Source of the DNA: Paralichthys olivaceus
Lineage: Eukaryota; Chordata; Actinopteri; Pleuronectiformes; Paralichthyidae
NCBI RefSeq assembly: GCF_024713975.1
Contig: NC_091100.1
Coordinates: 23,263,501 to 23,327,500 of the forward strand
Direction: 5' to 3'
DNA length: 64,000 bases
Position numbers and translations under genes: made by a program. Shown piece after piece: positions 9,223 through 21,281 of the stretch. Every line of letters begins with the position of its first letter. Positions within the stretch are counted from its first letter, which is position 1. The notes under the pieces were generated by a model that was not told where the DNA came from, searched no databases, and saw nothing but the letters and a program-made list of their open reading frames with translations.

Positions 9223-12200
9223 ATGCACAGGGAGGGCGACGAGGCGCAGGAAGACTGCGGCTCCCGGGAGGAGTGGACGCTGCTCTTCTGGACCTCTCTG
9301 GCCGTCATCGTCCCGGTCGTCATCACGCTGTGGTGCAGCGCCCAGCGCTCCAAGCGGAAGACGCACATGAAGGATTTCTTCCGCAAGAGCAAGCACGGCT
9401 GGCACTACACCGACCTGTTCACCAAGCCCACCTACTGCTGCGTCTGCTCCCAGCACATCCTGCACGGGGCTTTCTGCGACTCCTGCGGCGTGTGCGCCGA
9501 CGAGCAGTGCCTGCGCCGGGCCGACCGGAGCCTGTCCTGCAAGGAGATCATGGGCCCCTGCGTCCCCGACGGAGCCATGGAGCACCGCTGGGTGCGCGGA
9601 AATGTGCCCCTCGCTAGTTACTGTGCTGCGTGCAAGCAGCAGTGTGGAACCCAGCCGAAGCTCTGCGACCTCAGGTACAGATGTTGGTGCTGCAGCTGTG
9701 CTCTCAGTGGCGGAGTTAAAGGGGCCACAACTTACACAGAGGGGGCAGTTTTATGTCTAACATCCTTCACAATTCCAGATTTGGTAAGTGCACATTTAAA
9801 GTAGCAGAGTGTAGGATTCAGTGACATCTAGTGGTAGAGTAGCAGATGGAAACCACCTGAAACCCCCTCCCTTCACCCCTACCTTTCTAAAGCCATTTTC
9901 AGACATGAGCTGGGGGGGGGGGGGGGGGGTTCCAGACTTTCTCTGGAGGTTGTCTCTCCACCAGGCCTCCTAGTTTAAAGTCAGTAGAAATCCAGGAGAA
10001 GTTGATGTGTGGACACAGCAGGGGATCCCCCGCTGGATTTAACCAAGAGCAAGTGTGGGGTTGGAACAAGCAAAATGAAAAGAACAGAAAGAAAACATAT
10101 ATCTCCAGGTGAAAAAGCAGTGACACACACGAAGAAGATACCGACAAAGATTTCTCGAGAGTTTGTGGTGATAAGAGATAAGAACAACAGTGTCTGGGTG
10201 CTGTAAACATGATCAGGTGATCTCTGCAGCTGAGTTAATACATCACTTCCTGTGTCTGTCTGCCGCACCATGCTGCTCCGTCTCTCGCCTGAATAACGTG
10301 GAGGATTTGTTGCTGTTGTGAACACGTCTGTTCAGAAAACCTCCCGCTGTGTTGTGCATGTGTGAAAGGCAAGGTCATGTCTAAAAATGGCTTCAGTGAC
10401 AGCACTGACAATGACATACTTGTAGAATACAATCTGAAAAATAATTAAGTTCCCTGAATGAAAGGCTTCTGTTTGTAATGCTGCACAACCACCTTTCATG
10501 GGATTGTGTCATTAATTTGCTCTAATGGACTGCTGCTCTCTGTGGAGGCAGCCACAAGCTGGTATAATCTGTCAGATAAATCCCTTTAATCCTAACAGTG
10601 ACCCTCTCACACCGCCCACCTCTAGAGGTCGAAGGTCAGAGACAGACCAGCACCCCTGCGGCTGGTTAAGACTCAGACTCTTGCTCCTTTTCAGCAGGAA
10701 GTGCTTTTGTGTATTTTCTTTCTTCTCTGACAGATTGTCGCTCTGTCCCTCCTTCAGGTGTGTGTGGTGTCAGACCACGGTGCACGACGACTGCATGGAC
10801 AGCCTGGTGGATGCAGACCTGTGTGACCTGGGCGAGTTTCACAGCCTGATCATCCCTCCTCACTACCTCTACCATGTCAACAAACTCCGCCGCAGGCACC
10901 CGGACGAGTACAGCAAGGTGCTGGAGAAGTGACGGGGAACCTCAGCGTGCCAATGCTGTGAGTGTTGTGCGATTTGTCACCAGAGCTGTTATAAGCAACG
11001 TGGGTGTTGTTTGCTTGTGTTTCCGTAGCTGGCGTCTTCCTGCGGCAGTGGCTGGACTCCAGTGTTGGTCTTGGCTAACACACGTAGCGGTAACAACATG
11101 GGGGAAGCTCTGCTGGGAGAATTTCGCTCCATCCTTAACCCAGTGCAGGTCAGTCTTTAGCTTGTGCAGCTTTTTCATATGTCTGCACTTAACATGAGTG
11201 AAACTTGTATTTCCTCTCATCATCATGTCTCCAGGTGTTTGACCTCTCTGAGCTGTCTCCTTCGAAAGCCCTCCAGTTGTGCACCCTGCTGCCCCCTGGC
11301 AGCGTCCGGGTGCTGGTGTGTGGAGGTGATGGCACGGTGGGCTGGGTGCTGGATGCCATCGATACCATGAAGCTAAAGGTGAGACGGGGCTAACAAGTAT
11401 TCACGTGGATTCTCGTAATTACCGCAGGGTTCAAGTGCCAGTGTGAACTTCAAGCATGTGGATGTTTATGAACACACCTGGTGGTGTGTGGGACACACTC
11501 CAGACGTTTTCAGACATGAACTCTGGAGAATGTCTGCATAATACTTTATATAATTCACATCTTAACAAAGCAGCAGGAGATTCTCCAGTCAGCCCTTATC
11601 ACCTGAAGCACTCCAACCTTGTTATCTTACCAAGTTTCTCTCTGCCGGCATCTTCTGCATGTATGGATCCTCTTTTTTTTTTCATCCTGAGATATTCGTA
11701 TTCTTTTTCAGTATTGTGTCTTTCATGTGTTAGAAACATCATCAACAAGCCCACTCGCTCACTGGGATACCTCTAGACATGGGCTCATTCAGACATTGTC
11801 CAGGGGCCTGGCAGGAAAACTCCAGGGAAAGTGCGGAGCTTCTGACTTGACCATTAGTGTCCACACATACAGCCCCTCTGGAGAGTGTCAGAGTTCAGTT
11901 CATGTCTGAAAACAGCTTCAGTGTCTGCTATGTATCACCACTTCTCTGCAAAGTGAATAATAAACCTGCTGCTCCTTTGTTTTCTTATGTCAGGGCCAAG
12001 ACCAGTTTATCCCAAGGGTGACCATCCTGCCACTGGGGACAGGAAATGATCTTTCCAACACTCTGGGCTGGGGCGCTGGTTATGCTGGAGAGATCCCTGT
12101 GGAACAGGTTCTCCGTAACATCCTTGATGCGGAGGTGGTCAAAATGGACAGGTGGGGGCTGTTCTAGTGCTTTCAGTGCTGTGCTGTTGGGACAGGTGTT

Positions 12201-14000
12201 TAATTCTAAGTCTCTGTGTTTTAAAATGCAGTGTAAAGAAGCCATGGAGGATCTTATGTTACATCAACTGCTTTAGAGTTGTCTACAGTGATTACATTTG
12301 TAGTGTTAAAATCTCTTATAAAATCCATTTGAATTTGAAGGAGCCTCAGAGCACATACACTGAAGATTTGCTGCATATACATTCTATGTGACTGTACGCT
12401 TAGTTTGTGGATACATATTCTACACTTTTGTCCTGGAATTTATTTTTTGGGGTCCAGTGGAATGTTCAGCATTTAGACATAATGCATTTATAGAATTACA
12501 TATGTATATAATACAGTTACTGGCAGGGACGATGTGTTTTTATCTGTTTGTATCTTGTTTTTCTTTTGTTCTAATTACCGACATAATGGTTTTCAGATGG
12601 AAAGTGCAGGTGGCTTCAAAAGGCCTCTACTTTCGTAAACCTAAGGTGAGTCTGATCTCTGCCAACATTTTATTATACGTAGAGGCAGACCGATGCTGAT
12701 ATCGATATTAGTGATTAAAAAAGAAATAAAAAGAGGGCGTCCTGTTTTTTGCATTAGTTCAGACTGGACAAACTAAACACCTTTTGAGTTTTCATGACAA
12801 TTAAAGGCTACCACAGGATCTTTTTCATGTTTGGAAGGAGAGAGTGAGGTGAGGGGTGTTCAGCTGCAACATGCAACTTCAACACTAGATATCACAACAT
12901 TCTACACACTGTACCTTTAAAGACTCAGATTGGTTGGTCTTTATTAGACAGCTGATAAACTGGTTGGGCTCTAATGTCACTGAAGCTTTGAGTTGGGGTT
13001 TGCAGTGCAATAGAAGACAGGTGATCCACTGACACACTTAGTACTACTTGTAGTAAGACATTCCCTTCATGCGTCCCTCAGGTTCTGTCCATGAACAACT
13101 ACTTCTCTGTGGGACCCGACGCTCTGATGGCTCTAAACTTTCACACACACCGAGAGAAAACGCCCTCCTTCTTCTCCAGCCGCATCATCAACAAGGTCTG
13201 AACCACCTCATTTGAACATGCGCAAATTATTTTTCTCCTGTATTTAAATTTGAATATGAGCACAAGGTACAGACTGAGAATATGCCACCTGTCTGTATTA
13301 ATGTCTGCGCCTCTCTTTCCTCAGGCTGTATATTTCCTGTATGGCACCAAAGACTGTTTAGTGCAGGAATGTAAGGATCTGGATAAGAGGATTGAGGTAC
13401 ATTTGCCTTGTTCATGTGCTGAAGCTTCATTCTTAATCTGTGTTTTCACTCTTGGCTGAGAATATCTTACAACACTGTTACTTAAGAAGTGGTTTTGTCA
13501 TTGTTTGACTTGTTTGTCAAATGTTTATGTGTGTGTTCTTCATGTAGTTGGAGTTGGATGGGGAGAGGGTGCCGCTGCCCAGTCTGGAGGGCATCATCGT
13601 CTGTAACATTGGCTACTGGGGTGGGGGCTGCAGACTCTGGGAGGGTATGGGGGATGAACCGTGCCCCCCTACAAGGTGAGATTACTGTATAGTGTGAAAG
13701 TCTTTACAGGTTTTAGTCATAAAAATTTCAAATGACCATCAGAGACAAGAATTAACCTCCAGTTATTGCTAAGATGCTTCTATTCTTACTGAAGTGGCTG
13801 CATTAAGTGCTCCATGTTACCATGGCAACCAAGAGTGCGCAGCAGGGTTGTTTCCTGTCTCTTCCTGCAGACTGGATGATGGCCTGCTGGAGGTGGTGGG
13901 CGTGTTTGGCTCCTTCCACTGTGCTCAGATCCAGGTCAAGCTGGCCAACCCTGTGCGGCTGGGACAAGCCCACACTGTCAGGGTAAGGCAACAATACGCG

Positions 14001-14060
<60 letters not shown>

Positions 14061-15568
14061 GCTGGCTGCAGTATTTCCTGTTTAGTGGGTATGGAGGAAG
14101 ACAATGGTGGTGTCAAATTGGTTTTCACTGCCATCTGCTTCCTCACAGCACTTGGGAATCTAATTTGGACTAATCTGATTAAGTGTATACTACTGAGCTC
14201 CTGCACGGGCTCATAGTCTTTGCTTGGTTTGACACCGATCTAAACTCTTTATGTCACATGAGCTCTGTTGGTAAAAGTCCATCCTCACGCACTAAAAAGT
14301 GCAGTTAAAGCAATTATAAGTGAGAGATTACTGCTGCCATTTATTATTACCACTGTAAATATGATGACCGTGTTTAAGGAGAGGATGGTTGTCACTGCCA
14401 CGTGAGTGTGACTGTAACAACCACAGTGAGTATAACAAGGAGAGGATAGAGGAAGTAATTTTACTGGTATTTCAATACTTTACACTGGGAAAGATTGATG
14501 TCACAAGTGGGGAACATAAAGTGTTGCATGAGAGAACTGTTTCACATTGATAATTATGAGCAAAAATGCTCTTCAAGCCTTTAATACTAATGGAATTAGA
14601 AATGTCATGTAAATGACTCTATTACTTATGACCTAAAACCCTCTGAATATTCTGTCTCAGTTAGATTCATTGATAGACACCAAACAACGTCAGACAATTC
14701 TTTCTTGTATAAACAGCACACTGCCTTGATGAAGGTCAGTTTCAGGAGTCATTACCATGACAAATGTCTCAAACATAATTAGAGGGGAGGATTTTGTGTT
14801 TAATTTTAGCCCAGTGCTGAGAGGCAAAATCCAGGGCAGCAGTTTGTGAATTAAAACACTTTTGAACCATTTGTTCATTTTTATCAAATAGATTTGTATC
14901 AGTCCTGTGTTAATTCTCTAGAGCTACTTCAGAATGATTCCATGTCATCAGTGAGTCATTCTAAAATATACAGTTCTATAATATACTGTCACTTCTTATT
15001 GTTCGTTTGCTGGACCTTGTGTGCAGAGCTTTTTATAAACAGTATATGGTGCAGAGTGAAGTTACAAAACCTTGTGTGCATCCTACCTGGTTTATCTGTC
15101 ATGACGATTTTAAAGTCTTTTAAAGTTTTTCCTAAAATTGTAATTGATCCCACACTGGGGAAATGCACTTGTTACAGTAGAAGGACACATTAAACAGCTG
15201 TTCATGGTATGGTTTATCTGGTGTTTGAATGATTTCTGCTGTTATTTAATACCTAATGGTTATTTCAGAGGTCTGTTGAGCAATGACACAATCTTCACAC
15301 TCCAAACACGTAATGATGTGGTATACTGTGTGTCTTACCTCTTTAGCTGGTTCTCAAGAGCTCCAAGATGCCCATGCAGGTGGATGGAGAGCCATGGGCC
15401 CAGGGCCCCTGCACCATCACCATCACCCATAAGACCCAGGCTCTCATGCTGTATCACAGCGGCGAGCAGACGGACGATGACGACGACGAATCTAGCTCCT
15501 CCGAGGCAGAGAGCCCCACCCCTCATGACTCGCCCCGGCCTCCGGGGCCAGCCTCCGCTCGTGCATGA
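9223..15568 (+). CDS. dgke: Diacylglycerol kinase epsilon, 11 coding exons, 576 aa
   Basis: DGK epsilon phosphorylates diacylglycerol to phosphatidic acid, with known preference for arachidonoyl species, at membranes. Exons: 9223-9674, 10758-10917, 11029-11148, 11235-11378, 11994-12151, 12597-12645, 13082-13195, 13325-13396, 13548-13675, 13871-13982 and 15347-15568. All join in phase with GT-AG sites. Visible parts in order: a hydrophobic membrane segment near residues 18 to 38, two C1 zinc fingers (about 59 to 107 and 121 to 175), the catalytic DAGKc domain with [11 protein letters not shown] at 274 to 284 and [11 protein letters not shown] after it, then the accessory domain with [19 protein letters not shown] and the [12 protein letters not shown] block. 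The length is close to the human protein (567 residues as I recall). The tail is acidic and serine-rich ([13 protein letters not shown]). Exon 2 uses a weak donor (AAG|gtgctg); reading through it adds VLEK and a stop. Neighbours match human 17q22. Confidence 0.96.
9889..10394. mobile_element. Non-autonomous DNA element with TTTTCAGACATG ends
   Basis: The left end reads AAAGCCATTTTCAGACATGA and the right end, reversed, GCCATTTTTAGACATGACC, giving inverted ends about 500 bases apart inside dgke intron 1. A related pair of ends lies in dgke intron 4 (11507 to 11922). No transposase is present. Target duplications are not clear. Confidence 0.5.
9912..9929. repeat. Homopolymer G18
   Basis: Eighteen consecutive Gs just inside the left end of the intron 1 element of dgke. 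Such runs are unstable and prone to sequencing error. Confidence 0.95.
11507..11922. mobile_element. Second copy of TTTTCAGACATG-ended element
   Basis: Inverted ends GTTTTCAGACATGAACT (left) and GTTTTCAGACATGAACTGAA (right, reversed) bracket about 415 bases in dgke intron 4. The interior has TCCAGG and TCCACACAT motifs also seen in the intron 1 copy. Confidence 0.5.
12745..12918. mobile_element. MITE fragment, family also at 38312-38659
   Basis: In dgke intron 6. The stretch CAGACTGGACAAACT through CAGCTGCAACATGCAA is nearly identical in order and content to 38505-38625. The right end, CACACTGTACCTTTAAA, is the typical terminus of this family. It looks like one half of the longer element. 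Confidence 0.6.
14003..14059. repeat. (CA)n microsatellite next to dgke exon 10 donor
   Basis: A CA run of about 55 bases starts about 20 bases after the exon 10 donor (gtaagg at 13983) in dgke intron 10. Confidence 0.95.
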
Positions 15569-16932
15569 CCCACACCGAACATCACGTGATCTGAAGCTCT
15601 TCTTATTTTAAGTTTTTGTCTTCTGTCTTCAGCCCAGTTTCTATTAATCCATCTTCTCCAAGGGCACTTACTTGTCCCCCTCTAAGATCTTAAAAGCTTT
15701 ATCCTCAAGTCATGTTGATGAGAATAGATGTTGTTTCCTGTGTCGTCATTTCAGATCTTTTCAGAGAGATTGCAGGGTTTAGAAAGATTTGTTTGTACAT
15801 GGGCCTGTGTGAGTGGTTTTCCAGTCTTTTCCATCCACACTCCACTTATCCTATAACCCAGAGCTCAGGCAGTTCCTCTCCACAGGGGCAGTCAGGAGGA
15901 GGTGAATGTTACGGAGTAATATTGCCGTTTATTTGCACTGATCCCTTGTGCCATAGATATGTATAGTCAGCTATACTCTATTTATTATACAGTATTTACC
16001 ATTGAATGCCCAGTGCAGTACTGCAGGTATCAGTGAGCCGTTTTTAACAACTTATCCAGGTTGAATTGACAAATCCCCCTCAAAGCCATGTGGAATTCAT
16101 CAGCAGGTGATGGTAAACAGCAGTACTGTTACGTGGAGGTTTTGCTGGAGTTAGCCTACATGCAAGTTATTGTACATTAATCATAATTTGTTACACAAAT
16201 AAGCACAAACAACACACAGATATTCTACATGCACATGATCAGTGTTCCAGTGGGTGATGAGATTAAACTTCACAAAACTTCTGTTAAATTCGACAGATGG
16301 TCAATGTTTTTTTAGTGTCTCCTGCATTTGCCACCTAGGGTAAGGCTTTGAAATGTGTCTGCAGGATAAAACGTTTTTTAAATCTGGAGCAATGGCTCTG
16401 TTCCACCCGTAATGGGTCAATCACTGGACATCCACCTTAGTTTGTTTACTTCATGATGCACTGTCTCAAGTAGCTCTCACCAAACTGCTGGATTACACTT
16501 CAGTTTTCAAACTATATCTCGCTTTCCTGTAAGAGCCACAGCAAACAGGCCCTTGTTGGGGTTTAATTTGAAAGTACTGCCAAGTAACTACTGTTCAGAG
16601 GATCCTCTTAGCCTCCATGTAAAAGCTTCTCCGCCTGTTGACAAACTGTATTTTATGTTTTTGCACTGACTTTACACTGCTTAGAACGTAGGCACATACA
16701 CAAAACCATACTGCTGACCTTATGTTGCTGCCGATAGTGATAACTGCTGATGAGATTATGCTGTGTCATGTTGTCTTACATTATCCAAGTCGCACTCTTG
16801 TATTTCGTTATTTGTGTTTTAAAAAATAGTCACCACAAGGTAGTGGATTGTTTCAGCATTTTTTGTAGAGCGGTGGAGTAGAGTTGAGTCTTAGAATCAA
16901 ACCTTGACACTTCACTATTATTACGCTGTTTG

Positions 16933-17304
16933 TAGGGCTGCACAATATATCTCAAATTTACTGTCATCGCAATATCAACATGCGCGATATGCGTATCGCA
17001 AAAGACTGCTTGAACTGTGAGCAGAGGGAGGGTCAGTAAATCACTGACAGAGCTGGTAAAAATGTTTTTTTATGGTCCAAACATGTATGAAAAGACAGGG
17101 ATCATCCCTGTAAGTGGACTTAGTGGTGCTGTGCATGGCTGTGGCCAGGCTATGGTATGGTAATGGTAATATTAATGCTTTGAATCTTTTTCAGTGTCTG
17201 CATAGGTTACTCACTGTATGAGGTCTGTGTTAGCAGCGAACACAAAGCAGAAAGACTTAAACATGCATTTGTTTATTTATTGCAAGTCATATTGTGCAGC
17301 CCTA
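16933..17304. mobile_element. MITE with TAGGGCTGCACAATAT inverted ends
   Basis: The left end TAGGGCTGCACAATAT and right end ATATTGTGCAGCCCTA are perfect inverted repeats 372 bases apart. The interior has the ATCGCAATATCAACATGCGC segment common in fish copies of this family. It sits in the region where the dgke 3' UTR is expected. Flanking duplications are imperfect. Confidence 0.7.
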
Positions 17305-18739
17305 CTTGTTTTACTTCTCTGTGTTGTTCGTATGACAAAGCTCTACTTGTTAAGTTTTATTGTTTGCATTTGTCCTGTATTCCACATAATGTGTTTCGGT
17401 TTGTAAAACAGCCGTCCTGTAAGGAAAATAATTTTGCCATTCAAGGTGATCCTGTGTTTTGCAGAATGCCTGTTGCTCACAGCCATATGAGGAATGTTTC
17501 AGTGTAATGTTGGTTTGTGTTTCTGAGGAACCTGGAGCCAACCTGCTGCTCATTAGGCTGAACAGGGATCAGTTATTAGCCGCGTGATGCCTATGCTTTT
17601 AGAATATGCACCTCTTAAACAGGTAACCAAGTCCCGGTGTCATCACCCTCAGTTTGTTTGGTGAATGTCTTCTCGCTCACAGACACCAGTTTCACCTCTT
17701 ACCTGATCATCCATGTTTACCAGATGTGTTTGTGATGTGTTATGTTGAATTGAATTTGCTTAAATGTAACTGAGGTTTGTTGGCAGGTTATTAGCCACAC
17801 CAACATTATGGCTCGAACTGAAAACACTGTTTTAGAGTGAAATATCTCAATAACTGCAGAACCACGTGTAAGCACCAATATTTATACTCAAATGCAAACA
17901 ATCTGCATGTAAGTATAGATAATGGTGGTCCTTGGAAATTGAATCCTTATGGTGTTGTTGATCCTGAGAATTAGTTTTGCTTTTCAAACTCTTACGAGTT
18001 CACGATCCTCAAATTTTCTCAGTGTCAGCTGTAGTGTGACACTGATGCTAGATAGCATACTAACAATGCAAAATATTAGCATAGTACATCCTTACTTTGC
18101 ACATGTCACATGACAGCGACACGCTAACTGTCCAGCTTTCAGCTCAAATCAGAGATGGGCCCAAATACAGTGGTTCATAAAGTACAGCTTAAAATTGCTC
18201 AAATAATTTGTTTGTTTGTAATGTGAAGTGGGTTGTAATGGTTATTAACCTGGATAGAATTATCCTTAACTTTGCAGTTCCCTCAGATTTACAGAGAGCT
18301 TTATTATCTTTCCCACAACTTAGCTGTTTTGGTTAAATCTCACTACTCTTAATAGTCTTTGTTTCCAGCTGTTACCGCTGTACACGCTTTAAGTAATAAC
18401 ATGGCCGCACTGGCAGAATTTATAGCAGCTACATCAACAGCACCATCCAACAAATGTGTTTTCTGATCCATAATGACGACAATGGTTGCTAGTGTGGCTA
18501 ATAACTGTCTGTTTGATATTATTTGTTAAACCTTATTGGCAGATAACATTTTCTATTTTTGTAGACTCAATTTGGCAAAACTCTGTGGGCTTCTGCATTC
18601 AAAATTCAGTTTATACTCACATTTTACTTGGTTGTGCATATATCAACATGTGTTCATTATTATTAAAAACTTTGTGTATGATTTAGGGGGATCTATTAAC
18701 AATGAAATATGACATTAACAACTATGTTTTCTGAAGTGT

Positions 18740-18803
18740 AAAAAAATTGTTGCCTATGCCCTCACCAATAGATGCCACTAAATCCTGCTCAACGAACCTT
18801 TAA
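18740..18803. mobile_element. MITE terminal fragment
   Basis: ACCAATAGATGCCACTAAATCCTGC followed by GAACCTTTAA matches the end type of the family at 38312 to 38659 (there GGTTCAGTGTGTAGATTTAG and GATCTATTGGCAG, reversed). Only the terminus is present. Confidence 0.4.
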
Positions 18804-19388
18804 TATATTTGAATGTTTACTTTGTAACTGTTAAATATCTAAAATAAGAGAATCTACAGGCTGATGAGAATGTGTAGAAAACATTTCATGATTTCATGTG
18901 TGCTATGACATGGCCTCATGAAGAGTAACGTGACCTCTACTAAACACAAATGAAAGTCCAGAGACAGTGTCTGGGAAATGAGACGCTTTTATTGCTAACA
19001 ATCATGTAAATCATAGATGTTTACAAAGATGGTATAAGAGTGTTTACTGAATTTGCTCAATCACAGATTTTGAACTGAATGTAATGAAGCAGTCTTTTGA
19101 GTTTGAAGACATTCCCATAAATATTTTCATATATAAGCCATGTGTGTCTGTGTTTTCATTAAATCAGATTTAAAGCCATCACATTGTTAGAATATGCTAC
19201 TCAACCTCTAACACTATATGTATATTTAACTTCACACAGAAAAAAAAACCAAACATACAACACAAAGCATAAAAGACATTAATCACAAAGGACAAAAAGA
19301 GAAAAAAGCCAGACTTTACAGAAATGATCTATTCTACAGCATTACAGCATATACTAATTAATCATTCAGTAAATAAAAAATAAAGCAT

Positions 19389-19871
19389 ATGGCGAGGAAT
19401 AGTGAGAATGGGTATCACGCAAAATTTGGGGTGTCCTTGGGGAAACTTAAGGTGCCTATAAATTGGTCCCCCAGTGCTCTCAGATCTTTCATGAAAACCT
19501 TTTCGCTGTGTTCCGAAGCCTCTCAAGATGTATCCCTGAAACCAGTTCCATTAGAGAAACAAGGATCACTGGTAGCTTTCCATTCGCTGAGTATTATTCT
19601 CTTTGCAGCTAACGTACCAAACATGAGGGTCTGTTGCACAGTATGTGGCAGTGCAGGAGAAGCTACAGAGCAGACAAACAACCACTGCGTCAGGTTCAAT
19701 AGTATTTTAGAATACTATTTAAAAATATGCTGCCAAGAGGGAACAATCTTAGGACAAGACCAAAAGGTGTGTCGTAGAAGATTTACATCTGTCACATACA
19801 TCAGATACATTAGGATACATTATAGACATGTTTTCTTTGGAATAATGTATCTAGGCATGACTTTCAATTGA
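19389..19871 (-). repeat. LINE (L1-like) ORF2 C-terminal fragment
   Basis: Read on the minus strand with stops and frame changes, the segment gives a SDVCDRCKS motif followed by a LFVCSVASPALPHTVQQTL and LAAKRIILSEWK pattern. This order (a Cys-x2-Cys motif, a tryptophan/helix region, then AK-x-x-I-x-x-x-WK) is the usual C-terminus of L1-type ORF2. The long plus-strand open frame over it has no recognisable similarity and is taken as its shadow. Confidence 0.5.
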
Positions 19872-19959
19872 ATTAACTGCAGCCTGGCATTAATTGAGCC
19901 CTAACGGATCCTCTCCATCGCCTCCCTCAACATCTTGTCGGTCAACTCATGATTCATGC

Positions 19960-20055
19960 ATCTTGATGGAAAAATATCTTATACATTTAGGAAACTGATT
20001 TGTATAAGTGTGATATTTGGTGCAGCTTGGGGACTGTTGGGCCTTGGTGGGGGTA
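19960..20055 (+). repeat. Partial copy of dispersed repeat (GGCCTTGGTGGAGGTA family)
   Basis: The text from TCTTGATGGAAAAATATC through GTTGGGCCTTGGTGGGGGTA matches the 3' half of copies at 26158-26487 and 56798-57150. Confidence 0.55.
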
Positions 20056-20288
20056 CACTATAGTGTAGTAGTATACAAACTAGAATAGCAAACAGTATAG
20101 TGACTATACTGTGTGGTTTGTTAAAGTAAGAAACAATTGGATCCAAAAAGCTGCAAATTGGACTTTGATTTCAACTACCACACTATATCAATCATCATGA
20201 ATGAATTAAATAAATACACCATGTTCCCACACAACAATCATCTCTCTCCATTATGTGAAGTAAAGCTTATAGAGCACTTTGTTTAAAC

Positions 20289-21074
20289 CACACGTTCTCA
20301 ACCATGTGTGGGCCTTGAGCGCCCTCTACAGGGCCGTGAAATGTTTTTTTATTTGATACTCGTGGGCCGCGACGGTCGCATACGTCATCAGCTTGAGACG
20401 CCCAGTGGACAGGTGAGCTAATGCTAACAGCTAATCGCTACATAATAGTGTTTGGAGTGATGGAAAAGTTCGACTTAACCCAACGCTACTAACACCAGAA
20501 AACCTCCCAGGTACAGCCCGGATGTGATTTCACACGAGGCGCTGAAGCCTTCCAAGCTAAAGCGGCATCTTGAGACCAGACACCCAACTCACCATGCCGG
20601 GAAGCCAGTCGACTTCTTCCAAAGGAAATGGACTCCAAACACAGAAAAGGTCTATGATCTCTTTGATTTCAAACTCCAAACTGTGCATTGAAAACCAGCT
20701 GCTTGGTCCTTGTTTGCTGTGGCTAATGAATCATACTGTTGGGTTGTACTTCATCAGATACTGTCAGTTCATATGAATATAGGATGTTGTGTGTTGCAGG
20801 TTTACATACACTTTTGTACAATAAATCCCTCTGGGCAGAGATATTGTTTTTTTGGCTTCTGTCACACCCATTTCATTTTTAAAGAACTGTGTTTGATGGC
20901 TTTTTTTCTGTAAAACAGGGAGTGGCTTTGATGTACATATTTACTACAATTAAGATATAACAAAGACTAGAATCAATTAGCCAAAAATAATAAGGTATAT
21001 ATGTGTTAATGGGCCCTGGATAACTACATGTATGAAAAGGTGGGCCTTAAAGTGAAAAAGGTTGACAACCCCTG
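20289..21074 (+). mobile_element. hAT-type DNA transposon remnant with BED-finger fragment
   Basis: The terminal repeats are CACACGTTCTCAACC on the left and, reversed, CAGGGGTTGTCAACC on the right. They are flanked by 8-base duplications GTTTAAAC (20281-20288) and GTTTAAGC (21075-21082), which differ at one base. Inside, the plus strand reads ALKPSKLKRHLETRHP and KPVDFFQRK in one frame, the BED zinc-finger C-terminal motif of hAT transposases. The rest of the transposase is deleted. It lies about 200 bases downstream of the stop of the left trim25-type gene on the other strand. Confidence 0.75.
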
Positions 21075-21281
21075 GTTTAAGCATTACATCAGTATCAATC
21101 CCTGTTGTCTGAATCAGTGAGTAATTTCCACATTTCTATGCTACAGCGAGGGAACGTGAGATGTGAGTACTACGACTGCAGAAGCAAATACATCTGCTGC
21201 TGCATCTAGTTAGACTGTTCATGGCGTGTAGTTGATTTCTCAGAAGGGGGATTGCTGTCGGGATCATCCTTCTCGGTGAAA

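Larger units (their letters stand above)
15569..19388. other. dgke: dgke 3' UTR and convergent spacer
   Basis: No coding exon was recognised. The dgke 3' UTR begins here and is probably long; ATTAAA at 16262 is one possible poly(A) signal, but the true end is not clear. A reverse-strand AATAAA (TTTATT at 18988) could end the left trim25-type transcript. The stretch also holds a MITE (16933 to 17304) and a terminal scrap of another MITE family at about 18740 to 18803. Confidence 0.5.

Noticed and set aside
13794-14216. 140-codon open frame extending past dgke exon 10
   Set aside because: Only 13871 to 13982 is exon; the rest is intron with a CA microsatellite read as His-Thr repeats.
19389-19871. 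160-codon plus-strand open frame as a gene
   Set aside because: The minus strand shows an L1-like ORF2 C-terminus, so the plus-strand frame is a shadow.
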